Positions 7,124-16,820 are shown, counted from the first letter of the stretch. The stretch: DNA of 64,000 nucleotides from Maribacter flavus (GCF_008386635.1 NZ_VUOE01000001.1:2223857-2287856), one strand, 5' to 3'. Program-made: numbers and translations. The notes: a model not told the origin generated them from the sequence alone.

Positions 7124-9922
7124 ATGGTCCAAAAATTTATTTCGGACTTCTTTGATATTCGCAGGGGGGAATTGCGGATTTCTATTTTTATGTTCTGCTA
7201 CATATTTATCGTTGTAGCGGTACTTTTAGTACTAAAACCAACGGTAAGTGCACTTTTCCTTTCAGAACTTGGTCCAGAGCAGCTCCCATTCGGTTATCTA
7301 TTGGTTGCCATAGGTGCCATTCTGAGTTCGTTTTGGTACTCGCAATTACTTTCAAAATTTAGACTAAAAACTATCATTCGATACACACTTGTTTTTTCAA
7401 GTTTGGTGTTGATTTCAGCAGGAATTTTTGTGTTTTTGGATATTTTAAAAGGATGGATGCTTTACATCGTCTATACCTGGGTAGCCATTTATGGAGTTTT
7501 GGCGGCCTCCCAATTTTGGGTATTGGCAAACTTGGTTTTCAATGTGAGGGACGCCAAAAGGTTGTTTGGATTTATCGGTTCTGGAGCCATCATGGGCGGC
7601 CTTTTTGGCGGTTACCTGACTTCGTTATTGGCCCCATGGTTTGGAAATGGTACCATGATGCTCCTAGCGGCCTTTTTACTACTTCTGTTGCTCCCACTAC
7701 TACAAAGAATCTGGAGCTTTCGCGTCACGAAATTAAATGAATTCAAAAAGAGCAAAACGTATCCGACAATCTCGGAAAAACCTTTTCAGCTGGTGAAAAA
7801 GGAACCACATTTAAGAAATCTTGCCATGCTTGTGGGTATAAGCGTTTTGGTCGCCAAACTAGTGGATTACTTGTTCAGCGATTATGCCGCCGATGCCATT
7901 TCCGACCCCGATGAACTGTCCTCTTTTTTTGGGTTTTGGTTCTCGACCTTTAATCTGGTCTCTTTAGCGTTACAGTTATTTCTAACACAGCGTATTGTTG
8001 GTGTTTGGGGAGTTGGTTTTTCCCTACTATTGTTACCATTGGGGATCTTGCTTGGCAGCATATTTTTCCTTTTTCTGCCAGAGCTTTCAGCGGTTGTTGT
8101 CATTAAGGCTATGGACGGTGCTCTAAAACAATCGATAAACAAAAGTGCTTTTGAATTGCTGGCATTACCACTACCCTTTGAAATAAAAAATAGGACCAAA
8201 TCATTCATTGATGTCGTCATCGATAGTTTGGCCACCGGTATTGCGGGAATTTTATTGGTGTTTTTGATAAAAGGTTTTGAGTGGCAAAGCTATCAGGTCA
8301 CTTGGTTGGTTATCGCATTGGTGTTACTATGGGCCTATTTCATCTTTAGAGTCCGCAAAACTTATTATGAAACCTTCAGGGCCAACTTGAGGGGACAAAC
8401 CAACGAAGAATTGGCAGCTCCTGTGGTCAAGCAGGTTTCCGTTTTGAAAGGTATGCGCAAGGTCTTTTCCGAAGGAAATGAAAATCAAATCCTTTTTATG
8501 CTGGATAAGCTGATGGAAATTAATGATAAACGTTTCGCCCCCGATGTTCGAAATCTCTTGGACCATCCTTCCAATAAGGTAAAGACATCGGCTATCAAAA
8601 ATCTTTATTATTTGGATAGTGTATCCATGCCGTGGAACATGAACGAATTACTTTCTATCGGTGATGAGGATTTGAACCTGGCGGCTATGGATTTTTTGCT
8701 GTTGCACTCAAGAAACGAACCTGAGGCCATATTTTCATACTATCTTGACCATAAGGATAAAAATATCGCTGGTGCAGCACTTTTTTCTTTGGCTAGGGAG
8801 TCTATAAACAACCAAAGGATGCGAAACCGATATCATTTGGAAAAGCGTATTCAAAAAGCTGTGGAAGAATCGGATAAAAATTTGTCTCCTTATTTAATAA
8901 AGACCATAGGTATAGCCGGGTTGACAAAATTCCACTCCCTACTCACCCAAATCTTGAATGGCCATAATGTGGATTTACAGATGGAAGCCATCGAAGCAAT
9001 GGGGTTAAGCATGGAATCATCTTTTGTTCCCCATTTAGTGGAATTGCTTCCAAAAAAAATCTATCGAGGACCAGTAATAGCTTCCCTAAGGAATTATGGA
9101 CTTGGAGTAATGCCAGTTTTGGTATGGATGGTAAAAGAACAAAAGGTAAGCTTGGAAGCGCGTAGGTTCATACCAAGGGTTATTGAAACGTTTGGCAACC
9201 AAGAATCCATACAGTATCTATTTCAATTGTTCAATGACGTAGATCTTAGCGTTCGATTGGAAAGTATCCGTTCACTAAGTAACCTGCGTTCATCGCATCC
9301 TGAAATAAAGTTCAACCGTTTTGAAGTGGCTTCCAAGATTTATGAAGAGTGTAAACTTTTTCACCAGACCCTCAACGCGATGCATACCCAAATTATAATC
9401 TCTTACCGAAATCGTAAAAGGCCCCGGCAAGAAGTTCAGCAAAAGGAACGGGATGCCAGAACTTCACTTTTAGAATTGTTGGAACGGCGTCTGGATGCTG
9501 GTTTGGAGCGTATTTTTAAGTTATTGGGGCTTAAATATGCCCAAGAGGATATCCTATTGGCCTTTGAAAGATTGACAAGTAATGAAGAAGAGCTTCGATC
9601 CACTGCCATTGATTTTTTGGACAATCTGTTGACCGGAAGCCTCAAACAGCAGCTTTTTCCAATCATTGAAGAAGTAATGAGGGATTTTTCTTCCGAAGAG
9701 TCTATTCAGCGCATCAAACCAAAAATCCCCTCTGAAAAGGAATGTTTTAAACTGCTTTTGAATATGCCCGATTTAAAGGTGAAGTTGGCAGTACTTTATC
9801 TTATTGGAAAACAAGGTGATAAAAAATATTTGCCTATTTTGGAGCCTTTGTCAAAACAAGACGATTTAAAAATCAGGACTTTTGCGTTGAATGCCATTTC
9901 AGAGATAAATGCAGAAAACTAA
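7124..9922 (+). CDS. NTT (Npt1/Npt2, ATP/ADP translocase-like) transporter fused to HEAT repeats
   Basis: 932 residues. The first ~430 form a polytopic membrane domain with family signatures: an early LKPTVSALFLSELGP helix end and QFWVLANLVFNVRDAKRLFG followed by a Gly-rich GSGAIMGGLFGG helix. Residues from about 440 to the end are soluble helical repeats of HEAT type (for example DVRNLLDHPSNKVKTSAIKN and the last PILEPLSKQDDLKIRTFALN). Characterised NTT proteins exchange ATP, ADP or other nucleotides across membranes; substrate and direction here are unknown. Its stop overlaps the start of the PBP gene by 14 bp. Next to a secreted ATP-grasp enzyme, export of ATP to the periplasm is an attractive role, but inferred. 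Confidence 0.8.
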   Translation: MVQKFISDFFDIRRGELRISIFMFCYIFIVVAVLLVLKPTVSALFLSELGPEQLPFGYLLVAIGAILSSFWYSQLLSKFRLKTIIRYTLVFSSLVLISAGIFVFLDILKGWMLYIVYTWVAIYGVLAASQFWVLANLVFNVRDAKRLFGFIGSGAIMGGLFGGYLTSLLAPWFGNGTMMLLAAFLLLLLLPLLQRIWSFRVTKLNEFKKSKTYPTISEKPFQLVKKEPHLRNLAMLVGISVLVAKLVDYLFSDYAADAISDPDELSSFFGFWFSTFNLVSLALQLFLTQRIVGVWGVGFSLLLLPLGILLGSIFFLFLPELSAVVVIKAMDGALKQSINKSAFELLALPLPFEIKNRTKSFIDVVIDSLATGIAGILLVFLIKGFEWQSYQVTWLVIALVLLWAYFIFRVRKTYYETFRANLRGQTNEELAAPVVKQVSVLKGMRKVFSEGNENQILFMLDKLMEINDKRFAPDVRNLLDHPSNKVKTSAIKNLYYLDSVSMPWNMNELLSIGDEDLNLAAMDFLLLHSRNEPEAIFSYYLDHKDKNIAGAALFSLARESINNQRMRNRYHLEKRIQKAVEESDKNLSPYLIKTIGIAGLTKFHSLLTQILNGHNVDLQMEAIEAMGLSMESSFVPHLVELLPKKIYRGPVIASLRNYGLGVMPVLVWMVKEQKVSLEARRFIPRVIETFGNQESIQYLFQLFNDVDLSVRLESIRSLSNLRSSHPEIKFNRFEVASKIYEECKLFHQTLNAMHTQIIISYRNRKRPRQEVQQKERDARTSLLELLERRLDAGLERIFKLLGLKYAQEDILLAFERLTSNEEELRSTAIDFLDNLLTGSLKQQLFPIIEEVMRDFSSEESIQRIKPKIPSEKECFKLLLNMPDLKVKLAVLYLIGKQGDKKYLPILEPLSKQDDLKIRTFALNAISEINAEN

Positions 9923-12338
9923 TCTTTTGCAGCGAATGAAGGAACGGGTGGAACATATCATCCACAGATTAATGATTCAGGTCATAATTTTGTTGCGAAA
10001 ATCCAAAAAATTAATTTTAAGTTCCCTAGGATTTATTATAAAGCACCCCATCAAATTTACCCTATACCTTTTTATATCTTGCCTTGGCGCTGTATTGTCA
10101 TTTTTTCTGTTAACCTATTTTGGCGCATTTGGCCATATCCCTACAAAACAAGAACTGAAAGCACTTCAGAATCCAGTAACTTCTACTATTTATGGTAAAG
10201 ACGAACAGCCGATAGGTGTATTTTTTTTTCAAAATAGGTCGAATATTGAGCAAGTCGAGCTAACAAATGAAATCATCAATGCCTTAGTAGCAACTGAGGA
10301 CGTCCGTTTTTTCTCCCATGGCGGCATCGATTATAGAAGCTACGCCCGGGTTCTGATCAAGTCGGTTTTGCTAGGTCAAGATGCAGGGGGCGGCAGTACC
10401 ATAACCCAACAGATTGCGAAGAATTTGTTCGGACGTAAAAAACAAAGGTTTTTGACCACTCCGATCAATAAGATGAGAGAGATCATAATTGCAAAACGAC
10501 TGGAGTCTATTTATACCAAGGATGAATTGGTATTGCTTTATTTCAACACGGTTTCTTTTGGTGAGAATCTATATGGCCTGGAAAAGGCGGCGCATCGGTT
10601 TTTCAATAAATCTACAACAGATCTTGATCTTTCGGAGAGTGCCACTTTGGTAGGTCTTTTAAAGGCACCAACGTTCTACAACCCAAGGAATCATCCCGAG
10701 AGAGCCGAAAAAAGAAGAAATATCGTTCTTGAGCAAATGATTAAATATGGTTATATCGACGATAGTTTAGCCAATTTGGCCAAAAAACCCCTAGCACTTA
10801 ATTATCAGCCGCCTGTAAAACAATCCTCTTTTGCATCGTACTATAAAGAATTTATACGCCGAGAATTTAATAAATGGGCACTTGAAAATCCAAAAAGTAA
10901 CGGTGGACAGTACGATGTAGAGTTGGATGGTCTAAAAATATATACCACGCTCAATCCCAATATACAGAGATACCTTGAAAATGCCATGACCCGACAAATG
11001 AAACGGTTGCAGGCCGATATGGATAGGGCTTGGACCAGTGCCACAGTTGAAGGGGGTAAAGAGGGTTTGGTAAAACGACTATTGGCCGACCATCCGCAGG
11101 TAAAAAAATTAAGGCAGCAGGGGAAGACCGAGGCTGAGTTGGATGAATTTGTAAATTCAATTCAAAATCGAAAGTACTGGGAGCTTGGCTTGGGATGGGT
11201 CGACGTGGACCAATCTTTAAAAGATTCCATAATCAAGACGGTGACCAGATTGCATACGGGTATTTTGGCCTTGAACAGCGGGAGCGGCGAGATTATGGGC
11301 TATCTCGGGGGTATTGATTACGGCTTTTCGCAAAAAGACCATATTCAAGAACCGAAACAAGTGGGGTCGGTTTTTAAGCCCATTACTTATCTCGCTGCCC
11401 TGAACTCCCACGAAAATGCCTGTACGTTCTACGACAACATTTTAAGAAAATACTCCAAGTTTGAAGATTGGACACCAAGGAACGCAGACCACAGGTATGG
11501 GGGTAGTTATAGCATGCATGGCGCATTGGCAAATTCAATCAATACCGTTTCGGTCGAACTTCAGTTGAAAACGGGTAACCAAAATGTCATTGCGCTGGCC
11601 AAAAAAATGGGAATCGATACTGAAATACCAGATGTACCATCTATTGTTTTGGGTACGGCCGAAATTTCACTTTTTGAAATGGTTAAAGCCTATGCCTCCA
11701 TATCAAATGGGGGGCGTTCGGTTACGCCCTATATCATTGAACGAATAGAACAGGAAGATGGTACGGTCCTTTTTACCGCAGATAAAAAAAATATAGGGAA
11801 TCGGGTTTCCGCAACGGAAAATGTAAAAACGCTACAAAAAATGATGCTCGAGGTTACCCAAGAGGGCACGGGGAAAGGTTTTCAGGCATACGGGGTACCC
11901 TTTAACATAATCGGGAAAACAGGAACCACCCAGAACAACTCCGATGGTTGGTTCATTGGATGCTCACCGGAACTTGTAATCGGTTCTTGGGTGGGTACCT
12001 TGGACAAAAGGGTACAAATGGGCTATGGTTCCGGAGCAAGAACGGCCATGCCCATGGTCGCTTCCGTGTTTAGGAGTCTTAGTAGTTGGAAAAGACCCAT
12101 GCTAACGAACTTTGAGTTTGATCAGGAACATTTTGGTTGCCCCTCGTACTCTGAGTTGGATGCAGCTTCTGCCATGGCACATTATTCTACGGATTCTGTT
12201 TATTTAAAAGAACTTTTTATAAAAGATTCGATTATTCAAGATTCAATCAATCGGAAGGTTTTCTTCGACAGTATACGTGGTCCGATAATTCAGCCGGACA
12301 GTCTAAAGCTGGAAACAATTGGCTCGGAACAGTTATAA
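9909..12338 (+). CDS. Class A penicillin-binding protein (PBP1a type): GT51 transglycosylase plus transpeptidase
   Basis: Bifunctional peptidoglycan synthase, 809 residues. Membrane anchor at about 48-75. GT51 domain about 85-270, with catalytic Glu130 in ATEDVRFFSHGG and the GGSTITQQIAKNLF motif. Transpeptidase motifs: nucleophile Ser487 in GSVFK, SIN at 543-545, KTG at 670-672. All catalytic residues are present. It starts 14 bp inside the transporter gene, so translation is probably coupled, and lies 22 bp from the end of the convergent serine hydrolase. Its co-location with two serine hydrolases and a secreted dikinase suggests a specialised wall-remodelling role in addition to, or instead of, housekeeping synthesis. 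Confidence 0.93.
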   Translation: MQKTNLLQRMKERVEHIIHRLMIQVIILLRKSKKLILSSLGFIIKHPIKFTLYLFISCLGAVLSFFLLTYFGAFGHIPTKQELKALQNPVTSTIYGKDEQPIGVFFFQNRSNIEQVELTNEIINALVATEDVRFFSHGGIDYRSYARVLIKSVLLGQDAGGGSTITQQIAKNLFGRKKQRFLTTPINKMREIIIAKRLESIYTKDELVLLYFNTVSFGENLYGLEKAAHRFFNKSTTDLDLSESATLVGLLKAPTFYNPRNHPERAEKRRNIVLEQMIKYGYIDDSLANLAKKPLALNYQPPVKQSSFASYYKEFIRREFNKWALENPKSNGGQYDVELDGLKIYTTLNPNIQRYLENAMTRQMKRLQADMDRAWTSATVEGGKEGLVKRLLADHPQVKKLRQQGKTEAELDEFVNSIQNRKYWELGLGWVDVDQSLKDSIIKTVTRLHTGILALNSGSGEIMGYLGGIDYGFSQKDHIQEPKQVGSVFKPITYLAALNSHENACTFYDNILRKYSKFEDWTPRNADHRYGGSYSMHGALANSINTVSVELQLKTGNQNVIALAKKMGIDTEIPDVPSIVLGTAEISLFEMVKAYASISNGGRSVTPYIIERIEQEDGTVLFTADKKNIGNRVSATENVKTLQKMMLEVTQEGTGKGFQAYGVPFNIIGKTGTTQNNSDGWFIGCSPELVIGSWVGTLDKRVQMGYGSGARTAMPMVASVFRSLSSWKRPMLTNFEFDQEHFGCPSYSELDAASAMAHYSTDSVYLKELFIKDSIIQDSINRKVFFDSIRGPIIQPDSLKLETIGSEQL

Positions 12339-12359
12339 ATGTACCAATAGCTGAACGAA

Positions 12360-13619
12360 CTACCCTTTACGTATCGCCCTATCTATTAAATTGGCCAAAT
12401 ACATATGATCTGAAGCCGAATTCTTCCTTAGCACATTGCTCATCAAGGCGACTATATATTTACAATTATCGGGATGTTCGACGATGATTATCGAGTTCAT
12501 GTAATTCATTACATTGCCCATGTATTTACCACATTCCTCTCCTTTGCTTCGATCGCATTTGTACAGGCTGCCCGACTTAAAATATACCGCAGCTTCTTTT
12601 AAAGACGGTGATTGTGCATATCGAATACGCCTATCGGTCATATACATCAACCGCTTCATTTCAAGACTTGATGCCTCATCAATCACTTTGCCCTGTTCCA
12701 ACTGGACCAAAAATTTCATCAATCCTAATGGGGTGCCAATACTGCCCCCTTTGTCACCAACATAAGTATTGGCCCCTCCGGTAAAAAAACTGCCCAGACG
12801 CCATTCTTCATGGGTGATACCCAATTGCCGTAAAGGAAGGTTGACAATATCATTTGCCATATCGGTCAATAGCTTTTTTGGGGTTTCCTTAAAATAGGCA
12901 TCAGCCTCCTCCTTGGTCAATTCCGGATATTTTTCGCAAAAGACAGACATCAACAAGGCCTCACGCCAAACGATACTTGCCGCACCATTATTACTGACCG
13001 AAAGCATGTGATCCGCCCATTCAAAAAGCGAAAAGACATCACTGGCGATGACCTGCCTTTTAATTAAGGTATTTTTCTCAATATTGAATATAGGTACGGT
13101 GTGTTCGTCGGTAAGGCCCCAAACCCCTGCCTTTACAGATTTATTTTTTAGGAGCTCAATTCGCTGCTCAAAGGAGTCAGGGTATATCTTGGACAATTGA
13201 TGGAAAAGGGCATTCAAAACTGCCAACTTACCAACACTTCCCGGTTGGTAGCCCAAGGTTTCATTTCGCTGTGCGTAACGTGTACTGTCAGGGTTCGAAA
13301 TATCAAGCACTGCAATGGAATAGCTTCTGTCAAGTCCGCGAAACATTCCACCTATTTCCCTTTGGAGTCCATGATCGACATGAAAAAATGTTTCCAGGCT
13401 ATCATCTTTTCTTGAGGCCAGGTTCAACGAAATAGCTTCCCAGGATTTTAAAGCTCCCAACGGGAGGGCTGTCGCATCTTTTAGTTCACCACTTTGAATG
13501 AGTTCCAACCGTTTTAACCGTTTTATGCCGGTTCGTTCGTAGCCGTCAATAGGATAGGGCGTTATAGCAAAGGCCATCACTAGAAAACTAATCGATATTA
13601 AAACAAGTATTTTTTTCAT
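12360..13619 (-). CDS. Class-A beta-lactamase-like periplasmic serine hydrolase (paralogue of 6191)
   Basis: Exported 419-residue serine hydrolase with an N-terminal signal (about 1-18). Active-site motifs: Ser128-Val-Gly-Lys131, SNN at 209-211, KSG at 348-350. No omega-loop ExxLN is visible. It is longer than its paralogue through an N-terminal ~80-residue extension and insertions around 225-270 and 330-345, plus a Cys-containing loop after KSG. The shared block LDISNPDSTRYAQRN / VDLSNPEDIRFARVN marks the relationship to 6191. Its ATG overlaps the stop of the dikinase gene (ATGA), so the two are translationally coupled. Substrate unknown. Confidence 0.78.
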   Translation of the reverse strand: MKKILVLISISFLVMAFAITPYPIDGYERTGIKRLKRLELIQSGELKDATALPLGALKSWEAISLNLASRKDDSLETFFHVDHGLQREIGGMFRGLDRSYSIAVLDISNPDSTRYAQRNETLGYQPGSVGKLAVLNALFHQLSKIYPDSFEQRIELLKNKSVKAGVWGLTDEHTVPIFNIEKNTLIKRQVIASDVFSLFEWADHMLSVSNNGAASIVWREALLMSVFCEKYPELTKEEADAYFKETPKKLLTDMANDIVNLPLRQLGITHEEWRLGSFFTGGANTYVGDKGGSIGTPLGLMKFLVQLEQGKVIDEASSLEMKRLMYMTDRRIRYAQSPSLKEAAVYFKSGSLYKCDRSKGEECGKYMGNVMNYMNSIIIVEHPDNCKYIVALMSNVLRKNSASDHMYLANLIDRAIRKG

Positions 13620-16528
13620 GGCCGGGGATTTTTTGTAACAGGTATCATTTTGTTCAAGTCCACTTTTGGGGTAATCGATTCCAAGTAATCCGAGCTCAGG
13701 GCCTTTTTATTTTCTACAAAGGGACGAATTTGAAACAACCACAATTTATCATCCTTAAAACCAAGTTCTACATCATATGCCCCCAGATAATCGGATTTGG
13801 TTTCCTTTGGAATGCGTTCTTGAATTGTTTTGGCCATGCTACGAATATCTTTGAGATTTTTGGAGTTGAGCACGGGCGTTTCAAAAGTGGTACTTTTTTT
13901 TAGCGTTCCCCCAGTTTTGGGCAAGCTGTTGTAATCCGGTTCTCGGGCAGGAGCCAGCAACATATTTTGACCGTTTTCCTTCAAAAGGTATTGTTCGGCA
14001 GCCTGCCCATCCACCGCACCACCTGCGCCACGGCTAAAGGCAATGGTCAAATCATTTTCGTTGCCCGAAACGATTCCCTTGGTAATCAAAACTCCAGAAT
14101 AATCTACATCGACACTGGGAATCACCAAAATGGAAGGGAAGACATTTTCTGGGTTCAACAAATACTTTTGTCTCCATTTGAAGCTGCGCTCTGTATACGG
14201 GGAAGCCCAGACGGCACGAACGCCATCCAAAATCTTTTCCTCCTCGACCACGTTGAAAAGGGTAAGGTTGAGTCCTGCCCCGGTAAAATCCTTTAAATCT
14301 TCCATATTCGTATCGCTCCGTAGAAAAACCGGAACCTCACCTATATCTGAACCAAGAACATTTTTAAATCCCAACTTCAAGGCTTCTACAAATTTTGTTT
14401 TAAGAGGCATTGTCTTGATTGATTCGCGAAGTATTTCCAACTGGCGTAATTGGTAGTTTTCCACCTCTTTTTCTCCCATGGAGTTTGAACGCATTCGGTC
14501 CGCCTCAATGAACACATTATTCAGAAAAGTCCAGTAACTCACGGTTTGCCCAGACATAGTCTGATCCATATGTTCCCTAAAAATCCCGAAGGGAATGACC
14601 AACCCTTCGACCACATAATCTGGAAACATTTTTTTCAACTGTCCCAAATTTGCTGCCTTAGGGCCGCATAGTTTCCCTGAGTCATCGGCATTTACGCTTC
14701 GCATATCCAAAACTCCCTTTTCATCCAAACGAATTTGACCTACGGGCACTTCGATCCGTTCATCCTTTCGCTCTTTTTTCGTAAAGAGGTTTATTTCAAT
14801 TTCGCTCATTTGCGCTTCGGGTTTTAATATCACATTTCCTTTGTTAGAAACTGCGAAGAACACCCGTTGCCCGTCATACTTTTTCAGTTGTTGTAGGTTT
14901 TCATCGGATAGGGCCGCATTCGGAATTGCCAAATTGCGGGCAAGCAACTGAACGTGCGAGACCATATTTCCTTCCGCGACCGTTGCAATTCCCGCAACTG
15001 GCTTCAAGTCGGAAGGGGGGCTTTGAAACACATAGATTTTATCCGAAGATACTTCGATATCTTCTGAACTGCCTCCGATTACGACCAATTCTCCAAAAGC
15101 ATAGCCAGGATTTAATCCCCGAACGGTACTTTGGTTGGAAACGTCCATAACCTGATTGGTCAATGAGGATTCCGAAGCAATAAAACTACCAAGCTCACCC
15201 ACGGCATTACCCAAGTGTAAAGCTACGGAACCCCTGATTTTATCATCGATAAAACCGGACGCCATGGGCTCAAATCCTACGTAGGTTTCGACAACATCAT
15301 CATAATTGGCCTTTACCATGCTGGCACTCCACTCCACCCCACTTCGCGCTTGTTGCAGGGTTTCGGTCAATTCGGCCAATGAAAGGGATTCCGATTCGTA
15401 GTTTGAAAGATAGCCCTGCAGCTGATTCCATTCCCATATCTCCAAAAATCCCGCACCAGCGGAAGCCATACCTAAGTGACATATTTTTTCCAAGAGGGAT
15501 TGTAAGCTATCGGTTTCCCAATTCAATGCATTTTTAAAGACCAAACCTTCCAGTTTTAGTGAAACATCCAAAAGTTCCAAGCGAACTTGTGAATCTGTCT
15601 CCAATAAAATTCCCTCTCTAAGTTTTAACAATAAATCGGATGCCTCACGAATCAATTCGGTCGGATTATTGACTAGATTACCATTGTTCGCGAATTGGTT
15701 GAGGAAAGTTTCCAGTTCTGAATTCTGAAGGTTACCAATTTTTTTGGTAAGAGAGCCCAAATCAATAGGCCTGTGAAACTCACGCATGGTAGAAAGCAAT
15801 TCCCTAAATTGAGCGTTCAAGGTACCTGTCAATTTATCTTGATGTTTAATTATGAACCGCTCCACTTTTTGAATATCGGAAGGTTCAGGGCGTCCATGAA
15901 TTTTGATGCGAAGTTCCATAAAGGGGACATATTCATCTGACAACACCTTTGATTCACTTCGCATTTTTTGAGCGATATTACTATCGCCATTGTGAGGCAC
16001 ATCCTTTAATGATTGTCGAATCAAAAAGAATTTTTTCTCTAGACTTTCATCATCTTTTAATAAATCTTTATAGAAATCAATTCCCCAAGTCTCTTCGTCT
16101 TCTGATTGAACGGCACCCCTGTAATACTGTCCTTTTTGCAGAATCCAGCCATCATCGACACCTTTAAGGTATTGCTCCAACTGATATTGTTTTAATCGGG
16201 CATGGTCATTTTCAGCATCCCAAAAATCCTTTGGGTCTGTGTAGGCAAGAATTTGACCTAAATAAATATGGTTTGACTTGCCCAACTCCACAACATCATC
16301 ACGATATCTGGCATGTTGCCAGCCTGGGCCTATTTCATCAGGGCAGGGATCCTTCGGCTGGCGAATGCTCCCATCGGTACAGAACCAACGGATATCTTTA
16401 TAGGGACCACGAATGTCTTGCTTTAGTTTTGAAATTAGCTCTGAAATTCCCTTATTGTCCTTTATTTGAGCTAGGATAGAACTTTGCCAAAAAAAGCACG
16501 TTAAAAAAAATAAAACATATTTTTTCAA
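13616..16528 (-). CDS. Secreted dikinase-like enzyme (phosphohistidine domain then PPDK-type ATP-grasp)
   Basis: 970 residues starting with a clear signal peptide (MKKYVLFFLT... ending SSILAQ, cleavage about 21). Residues 22-470 are a mostly helical region I do not recognise. About 470-575 is the PEP-utiliser swivelling domain, catalytic His525 in NMVSHVQLLARN. About 618-955 is the PPDK/PEP-synthase ATP-grasp domain: GPKAANLGQL, IPFGIF, FLRSDTNMEDL (735-745), VWASPYTERSFKWRQ, and the closing LWLFQIRPF. PEP synthase and rifampicin phosphotransferase place ATP-grasp first; phosphohistidine-then-ATP-grasp is the order of alpha-glucan water dikinases. The predicted reaction is ATP-dependent phosphorylation through phospho-His of an unknown, probably extracytoplasmic glycan-like acceptor. 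It forms a coupled pair with the serine hydrolase 12360. Confidence 0.72.
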   Translation of the reverse strand: MKKYVLFFLTCFFWQSSILAQIKDNKGISELISKLKQDIRGPYKDIRWFCTDGSIRQPKDPCPDEIGPGWQHARYRDDVVELGKSNHIYLGQILAYTDPKDFWDAENDHARLKQYQLEQYLKGVDDGWILQKGQYYRGAVQSEDEETWGIDFYKDLLKDDESLEKKFFLIRQSLKDVPHNGDSNIAQKMRSESKVLSDEYVPFMELRIKIHGRPEPSDIQKVERFIIKHQDKLTGTLNAQFRELLSTMREFHRPIDLGSLTKKIGNLQNSELETFLNQFANNGNLVNNPTELIREASDLLLKLREGILLETDSQVRLELLDVSLKLEGLVFKNALNWETDSLQSLLEKICHLGMASAGAGFLEIWEWNQLQGYLSNYESESLSLAELTETLQQARSGVEWSASMVKANYDDVVETYVGFEPMASGFIDDKIRGSVALHLGNAVGELGSFIASESSLTNQVMDVSNQSTVRGLNPGYAFGELVVIGGSSEDIEVSSDKIYVFQSPPSDLKPVAGIATVAEGNMVSHVQLLARNLAIPNAALSDENLQQLKKYDGQRVFFAVSNKGNVILKPEAQMSEIEINLFTKKERKDERIEVPVGQIRLDEKGVLDMRSVNADDSGKLCGPKAANLGQLKKMFPDYVVEGLVIPFGIFREHMDQTMSGQTVSYWTFLNNVFIEADRMRSNSMGEKEVENYQLRQLEILRESIKTMPLKTKFVEALKLGFKNVLGSDIGEVPVFLRSDTNMEDLKDFTGAGLNLTLFNVVEEEKILDGVRAVWASPYTERSFKWRQKYLLNPENVFPSILVIPSVDVDYSGVLITKGIVSGNENDLTIAFSRGAGGAVDGQAAEQYLLKENGQNMLLAPAREPDYNSLPKTGGTLKKSTTFETPVLNSKNLKDIRSMAKTIQERIPKETKSDYLGAYDVELGFKDDKLWLFQIRPFVENKKALSSDYLESITPKVDLNKMIPVTKNPRP

Positions 16529-16803
16529 GTCTCTACAATTTTTTTGGGTGCTTATAGGATAATACTCCCTAAAAGACGGACTTACCTTTATTACACCTTC
16601 CCCAATTTAATATAGCTCTAAATTCAACAATTTTTGGTTAAAAGTGTCCGTTTCGAGTAAGAATTCTTCTCGGGAACGGTCTTTGCATTTCTTTTGATGA
16701 ATATTTATGAAATCAAGTGTGACTAGCTATAATATCCTTACAAAAAAATAAAGGCAAGCTATGTTTTAGCTTACTTTGTTTACAACCTTGTTTAGATTTA
16801 CTC

Positions 16804-16820
16804 GTGATCGCGACACGATT
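16804..16820 (-). repeat. Exact 17-bp copy of the tRNA-Arg 3' end
   Basis: gtgatcgcgacacgatt here is identical to 16952-16968, the terminal part of the intact tRNA-Arg, in the same orientation and 148 bp away. Only the acceptor 3' strand and half of the T-arm are present, so it is not a gene. It is probably a remnant of an earlier integration or excision at this tRNA. Confidence 0.75.
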
